Positions 16,928-26,598 are shown, counted from the stretch's first letter. The stretch: 64,000 nucleotides of DNA from Ascidiaceihabitans donghaensis (GCF_900302465.1 NZ_OMOR01000001.1:1364001-1428000); one strand, 5' to 3'. Program-made: numbers and translations. Notes: generated by a model not told the origin, from the sequence alone.

Positions 16928-19828
16928 ATGTGCGCCGACACCCCCGAATATAAACAAACCCTGAACCTGCCCAAGACTGATTTCCCCATGCGTGCAGGTC
17001 TGCCCAAACGCGAACCTGAATGGCTGACACGTTGGGCCGATATTGGGGTTTATGATCGCTTGCGTGAAAAGGGTGGTCGCAAACCTTTCACCCTGCATGA
17101 TGGCCCCCCCTATGCGAATGGCCACTTGCACATCGGTCATGCGCTGAACAAAACCATCAAGGACATGATCGTCCGTTCCCACCAGATGATGGGCTTTGAT
17201 GCGCGTTACATCCCCGGTTGGGATTGTCACGGTCTGCCCATCGAGTGGAAGATCGAAGAACAATACCGCAAGAAGGGCAAGAACAAGGATGCGGTGCCGA
17301 TCAACGAATTTCGCGGTGAATGCCGTAAGTTTGCGGCAGGTTGGGTTGATATCCAACGCGAGGAATTTAAGCGTTTGGGCATCACCGGCAATTGGGAAAA
17401 CCCCTATCTGACCATGGATTTCCACGCCGAACGCGTGATCGCCGAAGAGTTCATGAAGTTCCTGATGAATGGCACGCTTTATCAGGGCTCCAAGCCTGTG
17501 ATGTGGTCGCCGATGGAGCAGACGGCTCTGGCTGAGGCCGAGGTTGAGTATCACGACAAGGACAGTTTCACGATCTGGGTGAAGTTTGATGTTGTGGGTG
17601 GCGGTGAGTTGGAAGGCGCAAAGGTGGTGATCTGGACCACGACCCCCTGGACCATGCCGTCCAACAAGGCTGTCGTCTATGGTGCAGGCATGTCCTATGG
17701 CCTTTATGAGGTGACCGAAACGCCTGATGAATGCTGGGCCTCTGTCGGGGATCGCTATCTGTTGGCCGACAATCAGGCGGCGGATGTTTTTGGGCGTGCG
17801 CGTCTGGAAGACGGGCAATGGACCCGCGTCCGCGATGTGGATGTCGCCGAGTTTGAGGGCGTTTCGCTCAAGCACCCGCTGCATGGCGCTGAAGGTGGCA
17901 ACGGCGAATGGGACGATCTGCGTGATTTCCGCGCCGCCGAGTTTGTCACCGACACTGAAGGCACAGGTTTTGTGCATTGTGCGCCCTCCCACGGGATGGA
18001 GGAATATGAGCTGTATCGCGATCTGAACATGTTGTCTCAGGTCATCACCTACAACGTTAAGGACGATGGTGGTTTCCGCGATGATCTGCCGTTCTTTGGG
18101 GGCAAATACATCCTGTCCCGCAAAGGCGGTGAAGGGGATGCCAACAAAGCGGTGATCGACAAGTTGGTTGAGGTTGGCGGCTTGCTCGCGCGGGGCAAGA
18201 TCAAGCACAGCTATCCGCATTCGTGGCGGTCGAAAGCGCCTGTTATCTACCGCAACACGCCGCAGTGGTTTGCGGCGATTGATAAGCCTGTGGGCGACGG
18301 CTTGGACATGCATGGCACCACCATCCGCGAACGTGCGCTGACCGAGATCGACAATGTGAACTGGACGCCGAAAGCGGGCCGCAACCGCTTGCATTCGATG
18401 ATGGAAGCGCGGCCTGACTGGGTTCTGTCGCGCCAACGCGCCTGGGGTGTGCCGCTGACCTGTTTCACCAAGAAAGGCGCGCTGCCGACGGCGGATGATT
18501 TTCTGTTGCGCAACGCCGACGTGAATGCCCGCATTGCGGAGGCCTTTGAAGTTGAAGGCGCCGATGCGTGGTATGCCGAAGGCGCGAAAGAGCGCTTTCT
18601 GGGCGGTCTTGTGGATGTGGATGGCTACGAGCAAGTCACGGATATTCTTGACGTTTGGTTCGATTCCGGATCAACCCATGCCTTCACCCTTCGTGATCGT
18701 GAAGATGGCACCGAAGACGGCATTGCAGATGTGTATATGGAAGGCACCGACCAACACCGTGGCTGGTTCCATTCGTCACTTTTGCAATCTGTGGGCACCA
18801 CGGGGCGGGCACCTTACCGCAATGTTGTGACGCATGGATTTACCTTGGATTCCAAGGGTTTGAAGATGTCCAAATCCATCGGCAACACCATCGTCCCCGA
18901 GGAAGTTGTCAAACAATACGGTGCGGATATCCTGCGTCTTTGGGTGGCGCAGACCGATTATACCGCGGATCAGCGGATCGGGCCTGAAATCCTGAAAGGT
19001 GTGGCAGACAGCTATCGCCGCTTGCGCAACACCATGCGCTATATGCTGGGATCGTTGAACGATTTCACGGAAAGCGACCGTGTGGATCCTGCCGATATGC
19101 CGGAGCTAGAGCAGTGGGTGTTGCACCGTTTGTCCGAGTTGGACGAGGTTGTGCGTACTGGCTATGCAGCGTTTGATTTCCAGCGCGTGTTCTCGGCGGT
19201 GTTTACCTTTGCCACCGTAGACTTGTCGGCGTTTTATTTCGACGTGCGTAAGGATGCGCTTTATTGTGATGGCGACACCGTGCAGCGCCGCGCGGCACTG
19301 ACTGTTCTGGACATTCTGTTTCACCGGCTGACCGCTTGGTTGGCGCCTGTGTTGGTGTTCACCATGGAAGAGGTCTGGTTGGAACGGTATCCCGGCGCAG
19401 ACAGTTCCGTGCATTTGACCGATATGCCCGAAACCCCCGAGGGGTGGCGCAATGAAGCTTTGGCTCAGAAATGGTCTGGAATTCGATCCGCGCGCCGTGT
19501 TGTGACGGCAGCGTTGGAGGTGCAGCGCACCGAGAAGGTGATTGGTGCGTCGTTGGAGGCGGGACCAACTGTGTTCGTTGCGGATGATGCGCTGCGTGCA
19601 GCTTTGCAGGCGGAACGCTTTGATGACATCTGCATCACATCTTCAATCGAGGTGACGGACGGTGCGGCCCCCGAGGGTGCGTTTACCTTGCCCGACGTAG
19701 ACGGTGTGTCTGTCGTGTTTGCCAAAGCGGAAGGCCAGAAATGTGCACGGTGCTGGAAGGTGTTGCCGGATGTCGGCAGCTTCACGCATGAGGCTGTGTG
19801 CGGGCGGTGTTCGGACGCATTGAGCTAA
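16928..19828 (+). CDS. ileS: Isoleucine--tRNA ligase
   Basis: A 966-residue class Ia aminoacyl-tRNA synthetase. HLHIGHAL (HIGH at residues 68-71) and KMSKS (about 646-650) bind ATP. The CP1 editing domain lies between them, with TTTPWTMPSNKA. The C-terminal zinc site CARCWK...CGRC closes the protein, as in bacterial-type IleRS. Length fits the alphaproteobacterial enzyme. GAAGGAC lies upstream of the ATG. The preceding 294 bp can form several stems and may regulate expression. It is followed by a convergent secreted-protein gene. Confidence 0.97.
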   Translation: MCADTPEYKQTLNLPKTDFPMRAGLPKREPEWLTRWADIGVYDRLREKGGRKPFTLHDGPPYANGHLHIGHALNKTIKDMIVRSHQMMGFDARYIPGWDCHGLPIEWKIEEQYRKKGKNKDAVPINEFRGECRKFAAGWVDIQREEFKRLGITGNWENPYLTMDFHAERVIAEEFMKFLMNGTLYQGSKPVMWSPMEQTALAEAEVEYHDKDSFTIWVKFDVVGGGELEGAKVVIWTTTPWTMPSNKAVVYGAGMSYGLYEVTETPDECWASVGDRYLLADNQAADVFGRARLEDGQWTRVRDVDVAEFEGVSLKHPLHGAEGGNGEWDDLRDFRAAEFVTDTEGTGFVHCAPSHGMEEYELYRDLNMLSQVITYNVKDDGGFRDDLPFFGGKYILSRKGGEGDANKAVIDKLVEVGGLLARGKIKHSYPHSWRSKAPVIYRNTPQWFAAIDKPVGDGLDMHGTTIRERALTEIDNVNWTPKAGRNRLHSMMEARPDWVLSRQRAWGVPLTCFTKKGALPTADDFLLRNADVNARIAEAFEVEGADAWYAEGAKERFLGGLVDVDGYEQVTDILDVWFDSGSTHAFTLRDREDGTEDGIADVYMEGTDQHRGWFHSSLLQSVGTTGRAPYRNVVTHGFTLDSKGLKMSKSIGNTIVPEEVVKQYGADILRLWVAQTDYTADQRIGPEILKGVADSYRRLRNTMRYMLGSLNDFTESDRVDPADMPELEQWVLHRLSELDEVVRTGYAAFDFQRVFSAVFTFATVDLSAFYFDVRKDALYCDGDTVQRRAALTVLDILFHRLTAWLAPVLVFTMEEVWLERYPGADSSVHLTDMPETPEGWRNEALAQKWSGIRSARRVVTAALEVQRTEKVIGASLEAGPTVFVADDALRAALQAERFDDICITSSIEVTDGAAPEGAFTLPDVDGVSVVFAKAEGQKCARCWKVLPDVGSFTHEAVCGRCSDALS

Positions 19829-19864
19829 AGCGCAAACGCTGCTTTGCTCAGCCGTCTAGCAAGA

Positions 19865-20533
19865 CTATTGTTGGCAATACAGGTTCGTCGCGCCATTGTA
19901 GAAGGTGATATTCACCTCACAGTGGCGCGTCTGACTGCCCAGACTGAACCCGCCGGAAAAGCGTTTGACGGGGTTGTCGCCAAGATCATCAACTTCTGCC
20001 GTATAGCTGTATTTGTAGTTGCCGCTAATGCAATTGCTGCCGTTGGCATAGAGAAAGGCCTGCGATCCGGACACGCTGACAGTCACATACCAAGGGGCTG
20101 ACACTTGCAAATCATGGACGCTTTCCAACCGGCTTGCGATGTTGAAATAAATTTCTGCCTGTTGGCGACAAGCAGGTTTGCGCGGCTGTGGCGCAGGTGT
20201 GCGCGATGAGGTTCCGGCCAATTGCGACGCGTAGTTCCGAACGCCGCTGACGGACCAGCGCTTTTTCTGTGCAGCACATCCCAAAGCGGATTCGCGGCTT
20301 TTGATGCGGGCAACGCGGGATTTGTTTGAACTGCCAATGTTCGGGTTTTTGGTGAAACAGCCAGAGTTGCCAAAAACGCCTTGGCCCAATGCAGATCCAA
20401 AGCAGTACCCGGCGTTTTTGAAAATTGCATTTCGTTCAAGCCAAAGGGCCATGCATTCATTGGCCTTGGCAGGGACGGCGGATGCGGCGGAAGCAATAAG
20501 AACACTGACAAAAAGCGGTTTGAAAAAAGACAT
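19865..20533 (-). CDS. Secreted YARHG-domain protein
   Basis: A 222-residue exported protein. The signal peptide MSFFKPLFVSVLIASAASAVPAKA ends near residue 24. The next 35 residues (CMALWLERNAIFKNAGYCF...FGNSGC) match the YARHG domain pattern: W-x-x-R-N-x-I, then a G-Y-x-F core. A Pro/basic linker leads to a C-terminal region with several cysteines ending NLYCQQ, which I do not recognise. I take the ATG at 20533; the frame stays open 60 codons upstream, but that part is not conserved-looking and would bury the signal peptide. A periplasmic or extracellular role is likely; function unknown. Confidence 0.75.
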   Translation of the reverse strand: MSFFKPLFVSVLIASAASAVPAKANECMALWLERNAIFKNAGYCFGSALGQGVFGNSGCFTKNPNIGSSNKSRVARIKSRESALGCAAQKKRWSVSGVRNYASQLAGTSSRTPAPQPRKPACRQQAEIYFNIASRLESVHDLQVSAPWYVTVSVSGSQAFLYANGSNCISGNYKYSYTAEVDDLGDNPVKRFSGGFSLGSQTRHCEVNITFYNGATNLYCQQ

Positions 20534-20633
20534 CGAACACCCGAAACTGACTATATTTCGCTGAGCGTAAAAATCTATCTCGTCAAATGCAATGATTTCG
20601 TTTGGGTCTTTAAGGTGAGGTACTGTTTCAACC

Positions 20634-21107
20634 TTAGCATATGGCAAGCCGCATGATGCGCTGTGGTCCGGCGTCGCCGTGGGGCCATGTGTTGCCGGTA
20701 TCAGTAAATCCACCCTTGATGTAGCTGCGAATGGCGGCCGGGTTGATCATATTTACCGTCAGCCACAACATCTTGGCGTTTGGATAGTGGGCGTTCAGGT
20801 AGGCGGGTAGGGCGCCGCAAGCGGCGGCGCCTAACCCTTTGCCCTGGTGGTGCAGGTCAATAAGAAATGCGCGCAGGCCAACATCGCTGGGGCCTGCAAA
20901 CGGGTAGTTCTTGTGGTAACCGCGGTCGATCTTGAAAAAGCCTACGGTGTCTGTGTCCACAGCGATGGCATGGAAATCGACCAGTGGTTCGGCTGCCGCG
21001 AAGGCCTCATGCACTGTGCCAGAAAATCGAATTTGGTCGGGGGCCACGCGCAGATGGGCGACGCGTGGCAGGTCATTGGACGTCAGAGGATAGAGGGTGA
21101 CGTTCAC
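20634..21107 (-). CDS. GNAT family N-acetyltransferase
   Basis: A 157-residue GNAT protein. The acetyl-CoA-binding segment LRAFLIDLHHQGKGLGAAACGAL (about residues 86-108) carries the Q/G-x-G-x-A loop, and NPAAIRSYIKGGF is the downstream motif. The GTG start overlaps the stop of the oligoendopeptidase gene (GTGA), so it is translated from the pepF mRNA. The substrate is unknown; pairing with a peptidase hints at amino acids or peptides but is not proof. Confidence 0.85.
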   Translation of the reverse strand: MNVTLYPLTSNDLPRVAHLRVAPDQIRFSGTVHEAFAAAEPLVDFHAIAVDTDTVGFFKIDRGYHKNYPFAGPSDVGLRAFLIDLHHQGKGLGAAACGALPAYLNAHYPNAKMLWLTVNMINPAAIRSYIKGGFTDTGNTWPHGDAGPQRIMRLAIC

Positions 21108-22924
21108 TCTTCCATGGCTTCCAATTCGTCAATGAAGCCCGAGATCATCGACAGGCCTTTGTCCCAGAATTTCGGGTCTGAGGCATCAAGCCCGAAGGGG
21201 GCCAGTAGGTCCTTGTGGTGTTTGGATCCGCCTGCTTTGAGCATGTCGAAGTATTTGTCTTCAAACCCTGCGTCGCCCTCAGCGTAGACTGCATAAAGCG
21301 CGTTCACCAAGCCGTCTCCGAAGGCGTAGGCGTAGACGTAGAAAGGCGAGTGGACGAAGTGCGGGATATAGGCCCAGAAGGTTTCATAGCCGTCCATGAA
21401 TTCGAAGGCTGGTCCAAGGCTTTCGCCTTGCACGGACATCCAGATGTCATTGATATTTTCCGGCGTTAGTTCACCCTGCGCACGCGCCGCGTGCAGTTTG
21501 CATTCAAAGTCGTAGAAGGCGATCTGGCGCACAACGGTGTTGATCATGTCCTCGACTTTGCCAGCCAGCAGAACTTTGCGTTCAGACGTGGTTTTGGCAT
21601 TGTCGAGCATGGTGCGGAAGGTCAGCATTTCGCCAAAAACAGACGCGGTTTCGGCCAACGTCAGAGGGGTCGAGGACAGCATTTCGCCTTGCCCCGCTGC
21701 CAGCACCTGATGCACGCCGTGGCCCAATTCGTGGGCCAGTGTCATCACATCGCGTGGCTTGCCCAGATAGTTAAGCATCACATAAGGGTGCACGTCTGTG
21801 ACGGTCGGGTGGGCGAAAGCCCCGGGCGCTTTGCCGGGTTTCACACCCGCGTCGATCCACCCTTTGGAAAAGAAGGGTTCCGCGATTTCACCCATACGCG
21901 GATCAAAAGCGTTGTAGGCGTCCATCACCATGGTTTCGGCCTGCGCCCAGTCCACGACACGGGTGTCTTCCATCGGTAGGGGGGCGTTGCGGTCCCAGAC
22001 CTGCATTTTGTCCAGCCCCAGCCATTTGCGTTTCAGCTCATAGTAGCGATGGCTGAGTTTGGGGTAGGCGTTGACCACTGCGTTGCGCAGGGCCTCGACA
22101 ACTTCGGGTTCGACGTGGTTGCTGAGGTGCCGTCCGGTTTGGGCCGTCTCCATGCCGCGCCAGCGGTCGATGATTTCCTTTTCCTTGGCCTGTGTGTTGT
22201 GCACACGCGCAAAGGTTTTGATGTTCTTGCCAAAGACAGCAGCCAATTCGCGGCTGGCCGCCTCGCGGGTGGTGCGGTCGGGGTCGGTCAGCAGGTTTAG
22301 CGTGCCTTCGATGTTCAGCGCGTCACCGTTGACCTCGAATTCAAGCCCAGCAATGGTTTCGTCGAACAGCCGTTCCCATGCGTCCCCGACCACGCCGAGG
22401 TCGTGCATGAACTTTTCCAGCTCGTCTGAAAGCTGGTATTTCTTCATGGCCCTGATGCGGTCAAAGACAGGTTTGTAGCGGGCGAGGTCCGCGTTTTCAG
22501 CGAGCAACCCTTCCATATGGCTGTCGTCCAAGCGGTTCAGTTCCAGCGTGAAAAAGACCAGCGGCGTGGTGTAATTGGTTATTTTTTCCTGCGCGTCAGA
22601 CATGAATTTTGCGCGACCCGCGTCTGTGGTCAGCTGGTAGTAGCGCAAGCCAGCGTAAGACATGATCCGGCCTGCGACCTGATTGATCTTTTCGTTGCGC
22701 AGCACGCAGTCCAGCAAGCCAGCGGCGTCGAGTGTGTCTAATTTGCCTTCATAGTCTGTGGCGAATGAGGCACATGCCTGTTCCAGCCAGTCCAGATCAC
22801 GCTTCAACTCGGGCGCATCTTCGCCGGTGTAAAGGTCATCAAGGTTCCATTCGGGCAAATTGCCCAGCGGTTCGCCCCCGGTGTCGGCATGTGCATCGCG
22901 AACGGGGAAGGGCAGTTGGAACAT
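21104..22924 (-). CDS. pepF: Oligoendopeptidase F (M3 family metallopeptidase)
   Basis: A cytoplasmic zinc oligopeptidase of 606 residues. The M3 signature TLAHELGHGVHQ (HExxH variant HELGH, about residues 396-400) supplies zinc ligands and the catalytic Glu. The downstream ETASVFGEMLTF provides the third zinc ligand. It begins MFQLPFPVRDAH and includes the N-terminal helical domain of the F-type enzymes (LDDLYTGEDAPEL). The family trims peptides of about 7-17 residues. The downstream GNAT gene overlaps its stop. Confidence 0.94.
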   Translation of the reverse strand: MFQLPFPVRDAHADTGGEPLGNLPEWNLDDLYTGEDAPELKRDLDWLEQACASFATDYEGKLDTLDAAGLLDCVLRNEKINQVAGRIMSYAGLRYYQLTTDAGRAKFMSDAQEKITNYTTPLVFFTLELNRLDDSHMEGLLAENADLARYKPVFDRIRAMKKYQLSDELEKFMHDLGVVGDAWERLFDETIAGLEFEVNGDALNIEGTLNLLTDPDRTTREAASRELAAVFGKNIKTFARVHNTQAKEKEIIDRWRGMETAQTGRHLSNHVEPEVVEALRNAVVNAYPKLSHRYYELKRKWLGLDKMQVWDRNAPLPMEDTRVVDWAQAETMVMDAYNAFDPRMGEIAEPFFSKGWIDAGVKPGKAPGAFAHPTVTDVHPYVMLNYLGKPRDVMTLAHELGHGVHQVLAAGQGEMLSSTPLTLAETASVFGEMLTFRTMLDNAKTTSERKVLLAGKVEDMINTVVRQIAFYDFECKLHAARAQGELTPENINDIWMSVQGESLGPAFEFMDGYETFWAYIPHFVHSPFYVYAYAFGDGLVNALYAVYAEGDAGFEDKYFDMLKAGGSKHHKDLLAPFGLDASDPKFWDKGLSMISGFIDELEAMEE

Positions 22925-23056
22925 TGAAGGAAACCTTTCTTTTGGGCCGGCATCTGCGTGTACGAGCTGCCGGTTTTTTACAGATTTATAGGTATGAAGC
23001 CTATGGCGTTAGGGCAAGGTTAAAACGTAAGATTTGCGCGTGCCAGCTTCGGCTGC

Positions 23057-23112
23057 AGGGGCTCTGCCCCTCGCGCGTTTCGCGCACACCCCGAGATATT
23101 TTCGGCAAGAAG
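23057..23112. repeat. REP-like intergenic element, copy 3
   Basis: AGGGGC-TCT-GCCCCT (6-bp stem, 3-base loop), then CGCGCGTTTCGCGCACAC, CCCGAGATATTT and GCAAGAAGAA. It ends 4 bases from the stop codon of the amidohydrolase gene, the same placement as copy 1 beside fahA. The rest of the 191-bp gap to pepF shows nothing clear. Confidence 0.6.
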
Positions 23113-23115
23113 AAA

Positions 23116-23994
23116 TCAATCTGCGAATTTGAAAAGTGCTTTTGGATTGTCCACGAAGATCTTTTGACGATCCTGTGTCGATGCGACGTTGTCGAGTGCG
23201 TCCAACAAATCTGCGCCGTTGGGCATGTCCGCACCGTTGAGCATCAGATGGGGCCAATCCGACCCCCACAGACAACGATCCGGATTTGTTCTGATCAATC
23301 GCTCTACCAGCTTTGCCGCTGCGTCAAAGGGGGCGTCGCACATGCGGTAAAGCGCCGACAATTTGATCCAGATCTTCCCGCTGTCCAGAAGGGCGCACAA
23401 CGTGTCGATGCCTCTTCCATCCGCGGCGAGCCCTTGTGTGGGCCATGTGATGTGATCGAAGACCACTGGCACTGGCAAGGATTTGATGTCTGCCGCCAAG
23501 GCGTCCATGTGCTGATCGGCGTGGCAGAGCATTTGAATGTGCAGGCCGCGGTCGGCCAGTGCGGGCGCCATTGCTTTGGCCCCGTCCCACGTCAGCACGC
23601 CGCCATGCACATAGTTCAGCCGCACGGCGCACATGTTCCATTCGGCGAATTGGTCTATCTGTGTTTCCGTCGCCCCGTCGGGCAGCAGGCCCACACCTTT
23701 GAAGTTTCTCCCCATGCGCCGCACTGCCGCGACCGTGACTGAGTTGTCCGTGCCATACAGGATCGAGTGCACAATAACGCCGCGCTCAAATCCCATGATA
23801 TCAAGATGTTGCTGGTACAAGCTTAACCATTGGTTAAAGTTTGGTCCGGGGGCGGGGTTTTCTACGCGACCCTCCCAAAGGGGAAAGTCATCGCGGCCCG
23901 CTACCAGATGCACATGGGCATCACACGCGCCTTTCGGCAACTGTATCTTTGGGGCCGTGGGTCGTGGCGGCATTTGTGCGTCGGGTTTATCCAT
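23116..23994 (-). CDS. Amidohydrolase family protein (PDC lactonase-like TIM barrel)
   Basis: A 292-residue metal-dependent hydrolase of the amidohydrolase-2 group (PF04909). ACDAHVHLV near residue 25 is the metal-binding H-x-H on strand 1, and CLWGSDWPH near residue 245 gives the catalytic Asp. The layout resembles 2-pyrone-4,6-dicarboxylate lactonase and related lactone hydrolases. The ATG at 23994 lies inside the end of the DNA ligase gene (8-base overlap), so the two are translationally coupled. No other protocatechuate-type gene is nearby, so the substrate is open. Confidence 0.85.
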   Translation of the reverse strand: MDKPDAQMPPRPTAPKIQLPKGACDAHVHLVAGRDDFPLWEGRVENPAPGPNFNQWLSLYQQHLDIMGFERGVIVHSILYGTDNSVTVAAVRRMGRNFKGVGLLPDGATETQIDQFAEWNMCAVRLNYVHGGVLTWDGAKAMAPALADRGLHIQMLCHADQHMDALAADIKSLPVPVVFDHITWPTQGLAADGRGIDTLCALLDSGKIWIKLSALYRMCDAPFDAAAKLVERLIRTNPDRCLWGSDWPHLMLNGADMPNGADLLDALDNVASTQDRQKIFVDNPKALFKFAD

Positions 23995-25579
23995 AGGTCG
24001 CAAGCATCTCGTTCAAGTCATCCAGTGTGTTTGCTTCTTGCACAGGTTTGTCCTGCCGCCAACGCAGCATCCGTGGAAACCTGAGAGCGACCCCTGATTT
24101 GTGACGTGTGCTGGCTTGAATACCTTCAAAGGCGATTTCAAACACATGGTGCGGTGTCACTTGTCGCACAGGACCAAAGCGTTGCAGCGTGTTCTTTTTG
24201 ACCCAAGCGGTGATTTTGCGGAACTCTTCATCTTTGAGCCCCGAATAGGCTTTGGTGAATGGCACCAGTTCATTGCCGTTCCAGACCGCAAAGGTGTAAT
24301 CCGTAAACAGATTGGCCCGTCGCCCGTGACCGGCCTGAGCATAGATCATCACCGCGTCTATGGTTAGCGGATCCAGCTTCCATTTCCACCAATCGCCTTT
24401 TTTACGCCCGATCCTGTAGGGGCTGTCGTTGCGCTTCAGCATCAAGCCTTCTGCGCTGGCGGCGCGCGCGTCCGCACGGATCGCGGCCAGATCGTCCCAA
24501 GCGGTAAAGGGCACAGTAGGGGACAGGCGCACCGGTGCATCATCCGGCACGTCAGCGAGGGCGCGTTCCAGAATGTCGCGCCGCGCCTCCAAAGGGGTTT
24601 CGCGCAGATCCTGTCCGCCCCATTCCAGAACGTCATAGGCATATAAAACCACCGGTGCGTCCTGAAGCAGCTTTTTCGGGACGGTTTTGCGCCCGATGCG
24701 TTTTTGCAAAGCATTGAACGATTGTGGCCCACCTTCACCCCATACCAAAATTTCGCCGTCCAGCACGGTGCCCTGCGGAAGCAGATCAAGTGCGCGGGCC
24801 AATTCGGGAAAACGGTCGGTCATCAGTTCTTCACCACGCGACCACACGAAATACCGGTTGTCGCGCAAGATAAGCTGCCCGCGTATGCCATCCCATTTCC
24901 ATTCGGCTTGCCAGTCGTCTGGTGGCCCCAAAGCCTGAGGGCTGTCTTCCAGTCCATGGGCCAGATAAAATGGATAGGGGCGCGAGGCGTGTGCGCTGGC
25001 ATCTTCCGCCTCAATCAAGGCGTGCCATGTGATCGTGTCTGGCGTCCAGTCGCCCATCAACCGATGGGCCAATTCGGCCTCTGGCTTGTCGGTGGCCTGC
25101 GCCAATGCGCGTGTCATCAGTTTTTGACTGACACCAATTCGAAACCCGCCTGTGATCAGTTTGTTGAACAAAAATCTTTCCGTTGTCGGCAACCCGTCCC
25201 ATGCGTCCAGAACCGTTTGCTTTTTAACGTCGTCTTCCGCGTCTTTCAGGTCACGTAAAATAGTGATCCAATCGGACAGAGATCGGTCAATATTATGGGT
25301 GGCGGGGGGCAAAACCAATGCGATGGTTTCGGCCAGATCGCCTACGACCGGATAGCATTCCTCAAAGAGCCACAGGGGAATGCCTGCACGCTCGGACGCC
25401 CATTCGCGTAGTTTGGTGGTGGTGACGGCGCGCTTTGGGCGGCGGCCGGAAAAAATCGCGATTGTCCAAAGGCGATCCGTGTCACTGGCCTGTGTGAAAT
25501 AACGCGCCATAGCCGCAACCTTGGCGTTCGTTTTCGTGCTTTGGTCGATGGCGGAAAACAGGGTGGCGAACTGCTTCAT
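23987..25579 (-). CDS. ATP-dependent DNA ligase (exonuclease-associated type)
   Basis: A 530-residue ATP-dependent DNA ligase. The adenylation motif I is EWKWDGIRG (lysine at about residue 227), followed by motif III-like GTVLDGEILVW and motif V-like DWWKWKLDP. The N-terminal 200 residues are the DNA-binding domain (RFLFNKLITGGFRIGVSQKLM). It belongs to the ligase type that travels with a metallo-beta-lactamase exonuclease, here its direct upstream neighbour (ATGA overlap). In many bacteria an Lhr-like helicase and a metallophosphoesterase complete this set; neither is in the window. A role in DNA repair separate from NAD-dependent LigA is likely. Confidence 0.93.
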   Translation of the reverse strand: MKQFATLFSAIDQSTKTNAKVAAMARYFTQASDTDRLWTIAIFSGRRPKRAVTTTKLREWASERAGIPLWLFEECYPVVGDLAETIALVLPPATHNIDRSLSDWITILRDLKDAEDDVKKQTVLDAWDGLPTTERFLFNKLITGGFRIGVSQKLMTRALAQATDKPEAELAHRLMGDWTPDTITWHALIEAEDASAHASRPYPFYLAHGLEDSPQALGPPDDWQAEWKWDGIRGQLILRDNRYFVWSRGEELMTDRFPELARALDLLPQGTVLDGEILVWGEGGPQSFNALQKRIGRKTVPKKLLQDAPVVLYAYDVLEWGGQDLRETPLEARRDILERALADVPDDAPVRLSPTVPFTAWDDLAAIRADARAASAEGLMLKRNDSPYRIGRKKGDWWKWKLDPLTIDAVMIYAQAGHGRRANLFTDYTFAVWNGNELVPFTKAYSGLKDEEFRKITAWVKKNTLQRFGPVRQVTPHHVFEIAFEGIQASTRHKSGVALRFPRMLRWRQDKPVQEANTLDDLNEMLATYG

Positions 25580-26598
25580 GCGGCGTCTTCTTCCGCAGCG
25601 CTGGCATCAAGACTTTCGCCTTCAAACTGTGTCGGGATCACTTGGGCGTTCCAGCCGCATTCATTCAAGTGGCGCGTAAAGGTATCAGTGTAACCATGTG
25701 TTACGTATATATTTTCCGCTTCGGTTTGCTGGATGGCAGATAGCAGGCCATCCCAGTCCGCATGGTCCGAAATGACAAAGCCTCGGTCGCCCGACCGTCG
25801 TCTGCGCACACCGCGCATCGCCATCCAGCCCGAGGCAAATGCAGTCTGTTGCGGTCCGAATTTTCGCGCCCATGCACTGCCCAAAGCGGATGGCACCGTC
25901 AGCACCAGCGCGCCGGGGTGCGCCTTGGGATCAAGGCTTGCATCGGCGCGGATCGTATCGGGCAAACGAAGACCTTGCCCGCGCAAAATCTCATTGGTGT
26001 TTTCAACCGCAGTGTGCGTCAAAATCGGGCCAATGTCCGGATCAAGCATAGACAGCAACCGCTGCGCTTTGCCCAATGCATAGGCCCCCAAAAACGCGGT
26101 TTGGCCTGCATCCCGGCACGCGGCCCACCATGTGTTGATCTGGTTCGCAATTACGGCTTGTGGTTGCCAGCGAAACACGGGCAAACCAAAGGTGCTTTCG
26201 GTGATGAAGTGATGGCACTTGACCGGAGCAAAAGGTGTGGACAGCCCGTCGTTCTCAACCTTGTAGTCACCTGATGCGACCCAGATTTCGCCTTTTACTT
26301 CGACGCGGATTTGGGCGCTGCCGGGGACATGTCCGGCGGGATGGAAAGACACCGTGGCGTCTCCGATGCGCAGGGGTGTTCCGTATGGCACGGTGTCGAT
26401 CTTGATGTCGCCCAGCCTGTGACGCATGACGGGGGCTGCCAAGTCGGTGCATAAATATGAGCCGTGACCGGGCCGTGCGTGATCGGCGTGTCCATGCGTG
26501 ATCAGGGCCCGTGCGACGGGCTTCCACGGGTCGATGTAGAAGTCGCCCGCAGCACAGTAAATGCCGCGGTCGGTGAATGTCAGGGCCAATGGTTTCAT
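25576..26598 (-). CDS. Ligase-associated DNA exonuclease (metallo-beta-lactamase fold)
   Basis: A 340-residue nuclease of the CPSF/SNM1-like beta-lactamase group (TIGR04122 type). The metal-binding motif THGHADHARPGH lies at residues 34-45, and a second histidine motif, SDHADWDGLL, lies near residue 282. FHPAGHVPGSAQ is the internal core motif. Its stop overlaps the start of the DNA ligase gene by four bases. The pair forms the core of a known bacterial repair cassette. 69 bp separate it from the lysophospholipase gene upstream. Confidence 0.92.
   Translation of the reverse strand: MKPLALTFTDRGIYCAAGDFYIDPWKPVARALITHGHADHARPGHGSYLCTDLAAPVMRHRLGDIKIDTVPYGTPLRIGDATVSFHPAGHVPGSAQIRVEVKGEIWVASGDYKVENDGLSTPFAPVKCHHFITESTFGLPVFRWQPQAVIANQINTWWAACRDAGQTAFLGAYALGKAQRLLSMLDPDIGPILTHTAVENTNEILRGQGLRLPDTIRADASLDPKAHPGALVLTVPSALGSAWARKFGPQQTAFASGWMAMRGVRRRRSGDRGFVISDHADWDGLLSAIQQTEAENIYVTHGYTDTFTRHLNECGWNAQVIPTQFEGESLDASAAEEDAA

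Noticed and set aside
16805-18634. 609-codon open frame on the minus strand opposite ileS
   Set aside because: It is antisense to a certain ileS gene, shows no domain or signal, and is explained by the codon bias of a GC-rich gene.
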